From assembly GCA_022708005.1 (NCBI GenBank), contig JAKIZN010000025.1, forward strand, positions 1-11,546: DNA of 11,546 nt. Direction: 5' to 3'. The notes under the pieces were generated by a model, which was not told where the DNA came from, did not search any database, and worked only from the letters and a program-made list of their open reading frames with translations. Source of the DNA: Bacteroidota bacterium (lineage in GTDB: Bacteria; Bacteroidota; Ignavibacteria; Kapaibacteriales; UBA2268). Position numbers and translations under genes: made by a program. Of this stretch, positions 6,425 to 11,546 are shown piece after piece (within the stretch, counting starts at the first letter, position 1; every line of letters begins with the position of its first letter).

Positions 6425-7702
6425 ATGATTATCAAGAGCATCGAAGCAACAAATTTTAGAAGTTTTAGAGAAATAAAACTTGAACTCGGCAGATTTAATG
6501 TGATGATTGGACCTAATTCTGCGGGAAAATCTAATTTAATCCAGATGTTTAAGTTTCTTCGTGATATAGTTCAATCGGGCTTAGACAATGCGATTTCTAT
6601 GCAGGGCGGAGTTGAATACATAAGAAATCTCAGCTTGGGCAATTCCGAAAAAACTATGACAATGAAGTTAGACGTTCAGCCATTCAAAAAGATTAGACCC
6701 GTCAAGCATACTCCGCATGGTATGATTGGCATTAAGCCAAGCGGGTTCGCCCACGATTTTACCATTGAATTTGCGGACAATAACGAGAGCTATCAAGTTG
6801 TTAATAATTTGCTCAAGCAAAAATATGAATTTTATTTGATACGTAACGGCGATGATGCAGATAAGTATCATTTGCTCGGCGAAAGCGAATTAGTCATCGC
6901 CAATGCCGATGGAAATTTCAATATCGAATTTATCAAGCAAGATGATGTGCCAATCACAAAAGAAGAGATGTTGCCCTCGATTTATCTTGATATTAATTCA
7001 TTCTCGGATAAATCAAAGTTAAGCGAATCGCTCTTTATAGAAAATCAGTATTACATGCCGCATCCCGATAGCGTAAGAAAAGCCATTGGCGACATTTCTA
7101 TATACGATTTAGACCCAAATCAGCAAAAAAGCATAACCACAATTGCAGGGAAAGCCGAACTCGAAGAATCAGGCGAAAATTTAGCAATAGTCTTAAAACG
7201 AATACTCTCAAATCCAGAAAAATCTCGCACATTATTTAATTTGCTAAAGTATTTGCTGCCGTTTGTGGAAGATTTTGAAGTGGATAAGTTTTTAGATCGC
7301 TATTTGCAATTAAAAGTGAAGGAAAGCTATGTCCAAGATAAATATCTGCCCGCGTCGCTGATGTCGAGCGGTTCGCTGTTCATCATTGCGATAATAGTAG
7401 TTTTGTATTATGAGCATAAGCAATTTGTGGTATTTGAAGAGCCTGCTCGGCGCATTCATCCATATTTGATTTCAAAAGTGATTGAAATGATGAAAGAAGC
7501 CTCCGCCCATAAGCAGATTTTATTAAGCACACACAACCCCGAAATTGTTAAATATGCCGGATTAGATAATATTTATTTTATTTCACGCGACAGTAGCGGA
7601 TTTTCAGCCATCACAAAGCCGCGGCAGCGCGACGAAATTATGGCATTTTTGGAAAATGAAATTGGTATAGAAGAACTTTACATTCAGAATTTACTGAGGT
7701 AG
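6425..7702 (+). CDS. AAA_21/ABC-type ATPase, likely partner of the downstream TOPRIM-like protein
   Basis: This is a 425-residue soluble ATPase of the SMC/RecF/OLD-like type. It opens with the typical IKSIEATNFRSFREIKLELGR strand pair. Walker A GPNSAGKS is at 29-36, a degenerate ABC signature LMSSGS at 312-317, Walker B FVVFEEP at 334-340 with Glu338 and Glu339, and the switch histidine His370 in LLSTHNPEIV. IYDLDP (226-231) is a common feature of the AAA_21 group. The middle (about 60-300) is an insertion region without a zinc hook or long coiled coil. The segment after Walker B reads EEPARRIHP, where relatives usually have EEP-E-N-x-x-HP, so the D-loop is unusual. It begins 14 bases after the S41-like gene with GGGTGA at 6415-6420, and the next gene starts 4 bases after its stop. 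Such ATPases paired with TOPRIM proteins usually act in phage or plasmid defence. That role is inferred here. Confidence 0.85.
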   Translation: MIIKSIEATNFRSFREIKLELGRFNVMIGPNSAGKSNLIQMFKFLRDIVQSGLDNAISMQGGVEYIRNLSLGNSEKTMTMKLDVQPFKKIRPVKHTPHGMIGIKPSGFAHDFTIEFADNNESYQVVNNLLKQKYEFYLIRNGDDADKYHLLGESELVIANADGNFNIEFIKQDDVPITKEEMLPSIYLDINSFSDKSKLSESLFIENQYYMPHPDSVRKAIGDISIYDLDPNQQKSITTIAGKAELEESGENLAIVLKRILSNPEKSRTLFNLLKYLLPFVEDFEVDKFLDRYLQLKVKESYVQDKYLPASLMSSGSLFIIAIIVVLYYEHKQFVVFEEPARRIHPYLISKVIEMMKEASAHKQILLSTHNPEIVKYAGLDNIYFISRDSSGFSAITKPRQRDEIMAFLENEIGIEELYIQNLLR

Positions 7703-7706
7703 AATA

Positions 7707-8246
7707 ATGCCAATGAAAAAACTTTACATATTTGTTGAAGGCAACGACGACCAAATGTTTTTTCAAAGCGTTTTTCTGCCACGCTTTCGAGCGATTTATG
7801 ATGATGTGGAAATTATCCAATACGCTCAACTCAAAAAATCAAAAGTAGATTTATTTTTGCTAAGCATAAAAACTCTAAAATTTGATTATATGCTTATAGC
7901 AGACATCGATCTTGCGGAATCTATCGGCGCTAAAAAGCGGTTTATACGCCATAAATTTGAACTTGTCGATTTAGAAAAAATTATCGTCGTCATCACAGAA
8001 ATCGAAAGTTGGTTCTTGGCTGGGCTTACTGATGAATCCGCAGAAAAATTCGGGCTTGATATAATTAAAAAGACTGATGAAATCACAAAAGAAGACTTCA
8101 ACCAATATTATATACGCACTTATAAATCTCGAATTGATTTTATGCAAGAAGTGTTAAAGCATTATTCTATCGACACAGCTTGCCAAAAAAATAAATCTTT
8201 CAACTTTTTTTATCATAAATTTTTAGATGACGCCAAGGCTATTTGA
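7707..8246 (+). CDS. Small TOPRIM-like protein of an ATPase/nuclease pair
   Basis: I do not recognise this 179-residue protein as a named family. It starts with a beta strand and an acidic motif, IFVEGNDDQMFF (Glu11, Asp14, Asp15). A second acidic motif, LIADIDLA (Asp66, Asp68), follows, and a third conserved-looking element is ITEIESWFLAGL (Glu98, Glu100, Trp102). A glutamate after the first strand followed by a D-x-D is the layout of TOPRIM metal sites in OLD nucleases. EIESW-type motifs recall small proteins such as DUF4276 and RloB, which also pair with ATPases. The C-terminal half is helical and lysine-rich, with NKSFNFFYHKFLD at 162-174. GAGG at 7696-7699, inside the end of the ATPase gene, lies 7 bases before the ATG and points to coupled translation; ATG 7713 is an alternative. 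The pair could be a two-gene nuclease effector, but no nuclease activity is shown by the sequence alone. Confidence 0.75.
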   Translation: MPMKKLYIFVEGNDDQMFFQSVFLPRFRAIYDDVEIIQYAQLKKSKVDLFLLSIKTLKFDYMLIADIDLAESIGAKKRFIRHKFELVDLEKIIVVITEIESWFLAGLTDESAEKFGLDIIKKTDEITKEDFNQYYIRTYKSRIDFMQEVLKHYSIDTACQKNKSFNFFYHKFLDDAKAI

Positions 8247-8274
8247 AATCATAGCAACACTTTAGCGACGCAAG

Positions 8275-8940
8275 CTATTGCTTGACGGCACTCCTCATAG
8301 CTTCTATGTTTTGCTTGAAATCGCCTCCGAACAAGCCAGAGCCAGCGACAATTATATTAGCACCCGCCGCATAAACTTCTGCAATATTTTTAGCGCTAAT
8401 TCCGCCATCGACTTGAATTTCTACGTGATTTAGTCCATTTTTATCAAGATATTCTCGCAACTTTTCGCAGCGTCTTATGAATGTTGGAATAAATCGTTGC
8501 CCGCCAAAGCCCGGATTGACAGACATCAGCAAAATAAAATCGCAATACTCAGCTGCTTCGAAAGCGTATTCTAATGGAGTTGCAGGATTTAGCGCTATGC
8601 CTGCAATTTTATTTAAACTTTTTATTTGCGATAAAGTTCTATGCAAATGAAATCCAGTTTCGACATGAACAGATATTAAGTCGGCACCAGCTTCGGCAAA
8701 ATCTGGAATATACTTATCGGGATCCGTTATCATCAAATGGCAATCTAACGGCAATTCAGTTAATGTGCGAATCGCTCCGACAACAAGCGCCCCAAATGTT
8801 ATATTTGGCACAAAATGCCCGTCCATAATATCTAAGTGCAAAATATCAGCACCATTATCCTCGCAAAGTTTGACGCTATCGGCAAGCCTTGCGAAATCTG
8901 CCGACAGCATCGACGGCGCAATTTTCAATCTATGTGGCAT
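8275..8940 (-). CDS. rpe: Ribulose-phosphate 3-epimerase
   Basis: This 221-residue TIM-barrel enzyme interconverts ribulose 5-phosphate and xylulose 5-phosphate in the pentose phosphate pathway (non-oxidative branch, Calvin cycle where present). All family landmarks are in place: IAPSMLSADF (7-16), LHLDIMDGHFVPN (34-46) with metal ligands His35 and Asp37, CHLM (67-70) with His68, MSVNPGFGGQ (139-148) for the flexible loop, and VDGG (177-180) with Asp178. The phosphate-binding AGSGLFGG is at 199-206. Length is normal. GAGGA (complement of 8951-8955) lies about 10 bases before the ATG. It follows the Lon-like gene by 18 bases and is probably in the same transcript. It faces the TOPRIM-like gene across 28 bases, where no convincing terminator is seen. 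Confidence 0.97.
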   Translation of the reverse strand: MPHRLKIAPSMLSADFARLADSVKLCEDNGADILHLDIMDGHFVPNITFGALVVGAIRTLTELPLDCHLMITDPDKYIPDFAEAGADLISVHVETGFHLHRTLSQIKSLNKIAGIALNPATPLEYAFEAAEYCDFILLMSVNPGFGGQRFIPTFIRRCEKLREYLDKNGLNHVEIQVDGGISAKNIAEVYAAGANIIVAGSGLFGGDFKQNIEAMRSAVKQ

Positions 8941-8958
8941 AACTTTTCAATCCTCGTC

Positions 8959-11433
8959 CTATTTTTTCACTCCATTTTTATAATCCTTTGCTATTTCAAA
9001 CATTTCGTCGAGTTTGTCATTAACACGTCCATAGAGCGAGCCTTTTGGATAATTCCCATTTTCATCGGCAAGCCCAGCAGGGATATTCATCAGCAATTCA
9101 ACTCCTTCGTCAATATTTGAAATAGCAAAAATACTAAATTTTCCTTCGCTGACCGCTTTAATAATATTTTCACTTAGCATTAAGTCTTTTATATTTTGTT
9201 TCGGTATAATCACTCCTTGATTGCCTGTCAGTCCGCGCTCGGCACAAACCTCAAAAAATCCGCGTATCTTCTCATTAACTCCTCCGATAGGCTGCACGTC
9301 GCCCTTTTGATTTACCGAGCCAGTGATTGCAAAATTTTGATTAATCGGCACGCCCGCTATAGCCGAAAGCACTATATATATTTCGGCAGCGGTGGCGCTA
9401 TCGCCATCAATTCCGCCGTAAGATTGCTCAAAAGCAATTGACGCAGTCAGAGAAAGCGGACGCTTCAAAGCAAATTTTTCACGCAAGAATCCCGTTAATA
9501 TCAGAACAGCTTTATTGTGGATATTGCCGCTGAGATCAGCCTCGCGCTCTATGTTGATAATGCCCGTGTTGCCGGCGGATATAGATGCTGTTATTCTCGC
9601 TGGCTTTCCAAAACTGATAAAACCGTTATTATAAACAGTTAAACCGTTAATCTGCCCTACTCTTGAGCCGTCGGTATCGATAAGCATATTTCCTTCGGCA
9701 ATTTGCTGCTTTATTTTTTCGTCTAACAAATCATTGCGGCGTCTTCTCCATTCTATTGCTTTTTCAACGACTTCGCGACCAATCAAAGGCTTATCGCTAT
9801 TTCTGTCATAAAAAGCGGCTTCTCGCAAGACATCGGCAACATCAGAAAATTTAAGCGTTATTCGATTTTGCGAACCAGCCGATTCGACAGCCCATTCGAT
9901 AATAGCGGCAACTCCGTCTGGCGAGCAGTGCGGAAGGCTTTCGCTGCAACATATTCTTGATATAAAGCGGGCAAAATTAAATATCATTTCATTGCTTCGC
10001 TCTATTTCATAATCAAATTGAGCGTGAACTTTAAATATTTTTTTAAAGCCTTTTTCGTGATGGAATAGCAAGTGATATAGCGATAACCCGCCGATAATAA
10101 TCACTTTAACTTGCACATCGATAGGTTCCGGCTTGAGCGCCGCTTGCGAAAATTGGAAATAAGCATCAAAATTTTGTATTTCCAACCTATCGTATAGCAA
10201 GACCCTTTTAAGAGCAACCCAAACTCCCGCTTCAGAAAACAGATCATTCGCATTAACTATCAAGTATCCTTGGTCAGCCTTGAGCAAAGAGCCAGCCTTG
10301 ATTTTGGTAAAATCGGTTCGCCAATATCCACCTCTTTTGTCGAACACTCTTTCTATTGTGCCAAACAGATTATTGTATGAAGGAGTAGTTTCGGTAACCA
10401 CTGGAGCAGAATTAGTTTGCGAATTATCTAATATTACATTAACCTTGAATAGCCTGAAAATATCTTCATCTCTGCTGCTTTCGCTGGGCATAAGAACTGC
10501 CGGCGCTTGCTCCGCAGTAGGCACAAACGCATTCAAGTTGTCCAAAATATATTTTTTCGCTTCGTCTATATAAGTATTTACAGTCAAATTATCGAATTGG
10601 TGGACGATTTCGTCCAATGTCGAAGATACGACTACCTCTGCATTTTTCTTATCGTTTTCCACTAAAGCCTTGCGAAATTCTTGCATCAACTTCAAGCCCT
10701 GCCGCGCTAAATCAAATATTTCATTATGGAACTGCCTCCAAAGTTGCTTTATTTCGGCAGCCTTTTCTTTCGATACTTTGCCTTGCGCTACAAGCTCGTC
10801 AATAGATTCAATTGTAACTGCTTGCCCATCGATAATTGGGAAAACTTCGGGTTGCAAAGTGCCTTGCCCTGTTTCGAGTTGCCCACGCATAAAATTATAA
10901 GGGCGAATTTTTTCATCGAAAACATCAAGGACCGCCTTCTCTCTCGCTTGAAAATCTTCGATGATTTTCAATTTAGCTTTTTGATAAAAATCTTCCTCAA
11001 ACAGCTTTGGCAGTCGCCGCCTAATGAAAGCTATAGCATCGTCCATAGCTTCGGCAAACTCGCGACCTTTGCCTTTATTTAATTTCACTAATCGCGGCTC
11101 GTCTTCATTAGTGAAATTATTCACATAGCAAAAATCGTAAGTAATTGGGCAACTTGTAGTTACTTCTTCTAAAATATTTTTGACCGTAGAGAGCCTGCCA
11201 GTTCCAGATAGCCCAGTAACAAATATATTAAAGCCCTTTGCGTGCAATTCCGCCCCCATTCTGATAGCTTCGATAGCGCGGGGTTGCCCAACAATTGTAT
11301 TGAGTGGTTCTAATTCGCTCGTCGATTTAAAATTAAACATATCTGTGGGGCAGTTCCACCTTAAATTTTCCGGGCTAACTAGCAATTTATTTGTCGCTTT
11401 TTTACTTTTAGACTTGCTTGCTTTGGGTGGCAT
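8959..11433 (-). CDS. Lon-like ATP-dependent protease (AAA_32 type)
   Basis: This 824-residue cytoplasmic protease is of the Lon-related subgroup that lacks the classical LonA N-terminal domain. A lysine-rich tail (2-16) precedes the AAA part. The nucleotide-binding loop GLSGTGR is at 74-80, with Arg80 where Walker A normally has Lys; relatives of this subgroup often share GTGR (from memory). A long helical insertion (about 120-310, rich in E/K/Q) interrupts the ATPase region. The second ATPase part contains the KADQGYLIVNANDL region (385-398) and VIIIGGLSLYHLL (444-456). The C-terminal Lon protease domain has Ser679 in GGIDGDSATAAE and Lys722 in GGVNEKIRGFFEVC, the catalytic dyad, with normal spacing of 43. 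It would degrade misfolded or specific regulatory proteins using ATP. The ATG at 11433 is the first start; no Shine-Dalgarno sequence is visible. Downstream lies rpe. Confidence 0.92.
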   Translation of the reverse strand: MPPKASKSKSKKATNKLLVSPENLRWNCPTDMFNFKSTSELEPLNTIVGQPRAIEAIRMGAELHAKGFNIFVTGLSGTGRLSTVKNILEEVTTSCPITYDFCYVNNFTNEDEPRLVKLNKGKGREFAEAMDDAIAFIRRRLPKLFEEDFYQKAKLKIIEDFQAREKAVLDVFDEKIRPYNFMRGQLETGQGTLQPEVFPIIDGQAVTIESIDELVAQGKVSKEKAAEIKQLWRQFHNEIFDLARQGLKLMQEFRKALVENDKKNAEVVVSSTLDEIVHQFDNLTVNTYIDEAKKYILDNLNAFVPTAEQAPAVLMPSESSRDEDIFRLFKVNVILDNSQTNSAPVVTETTPSYNNLFGTIERVFDKRGGYWRTDFTKIKAGSLLKADQGYLIVNANDLFSEAGVWVALKRVLLYDRLEIQNFDAYFQFSQAALKPEPIDVQVKVIIIGGLSLYHLLFHHEKGFKKIFKVHAQFDYEIERSNEMIFNFARFISRICCSESLPHCSPDGVAAIIEWAVESAGSQNRITLKFSDVADVLREAAFYDRNSDKPLIGREVVEKAIEWRRRRNDLLDEKIKQQIAEGNMLIDTDGSRVGQINGLTVYNNGFISFGKPARITASISAGNTGIINIEREADLSGNIHNKAVLILTGFLREKFALKRPLSLTASIAFEQSYGGIDGDSATAAEIYIVLSAIAGVPINQNFAITGSVNQKGDVQPIGGVNEKIRGFFEVCAERGLTGNQGVIIPKQNIKDLMLSENIIKAVSEGKFSIFAISNIDEGVELLMNIPAGLADENGNYPKGSLYGRVNDKLDEMFEIAKDYKNGVKK

Positions 11434-11444
11434 TGTTATATATC

Positions 11445-11476
11445 CAAAAATAATTAATAAACAATTTTTTTAACAA
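11445..11476 (-). promoter_or_regulatory. Possible Bacteroidota-type promoter of the Lon-like gene
   Basis: On the minus strand, TATTTTTG (complement of 11445-11452) fits the TAnnTTTG -7 element of Bacteroidota primary sigma factors. TTTTTG, with its TTG at the complement of 11474-11476, lies 21 bases further upstream in the place of the -33 element. Transcription would start only a few bases before the ATG at 11433, giving an almost leaderless mRNA, in keeping with the absence of a ribosome-binding site. AT-rich sequence makes chance matches likely. Confidence 0.3.
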
Positions 11477-11546
11477 AAATATAAAAAAAATTCAACAAAA
11501 CTTAATAAAAGTTATTAACAATCGAAAAAAAAGAAAATATAGATAT

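Noticed and set aside
8271..8284. Small hairpin CAAGC-TATT-GCTTG between the convergent TOPRIM-like and rpe genes
   Set aside because: The stem is only 5 base pairs, no T-run follows on either strand, and it overlaps the end of the rpe coding region. It is too weak to call a terminator.
8836..9120. 94-residue plus-strand open frame across the rpe/Lon-like junction
   Set aside because: It is antisense to two well-supported genes, has a composition typical of AT-rich reverse complements and shows no family motif.

Overview
The window is bacterial chromosome of moderate-to-low GC, densely packed, with seven complete protein genes, one 5'-truncated gene and one 415-base non-coding block. No rRNA, tRNA, CRISPR array or intact transposase is visible. 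Several features suggest the Bacteroidota/Chlorobiota/Kapabacteria side of the FCB group: a very AT-rich promoter region with a possible TAnnTTTG-type -7 element, mostly weak or absent Shine-Dalgarno sequences, a large exported S41-type protein with lectin-like domains, and a palindromic intergenic repeat of a kind I associate with that group. This assignment is an inference and is only moderately secure.

Layout. 3-833 (+) is the C-terminal half of an MFS (POT-like) transporter. 834-1248 has no gene. It holds a nested inverted-repeat element: short outer terminal inverted repeats, an inner 27-base inverted repeat, and four triloop hairpins, plus a 20-base direct repeat with one copy inside the element and one beyond it. 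1249-1833 (+) is a rhomboid intramembrane serine protease. Facing it, and sharing a single TTATAA hexamer as both stop codons, is a minus-strand pair (3571 down to 1828): a PLP-dependent cysteine desulfurase-like protein followed by DNA-3-methyladenine glycosylase I (tag).

A 58-base divergent promoter region with two TCAAA-type dyads separates that pair from a plus-strand run, 3630-8246. The run contains a 926-residue exported S41-peptidase-like protein with duplicated N-terminal modules, an ABC/AAA_21-type ATPase, and a small protein with TOPRIM-like acidic motifs. Gaps are 14 and 4 bases, so the last two genes, and perhaps all three, are probably co-transcribed. The ATPase plus TOPRIM-like pair has the architecture of the OLD/Gabija/PARIS group of anti-phage systems, but its members do not look like the named ones. 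It is the best candidate here for an undescribed system.

Finally, 11433 down to 8275 (-) encodes a Lon-like (AAA_32 type) protease and then ribulose-phosphate 3-epimerase (rpe), 18 bases apart. A strongly AT-rich, A-tract-bearing leader lies upstream. Apart from the ATPase/TOPRIM-like pair and the repeat block, the genes are housekeeping or envelope functions.
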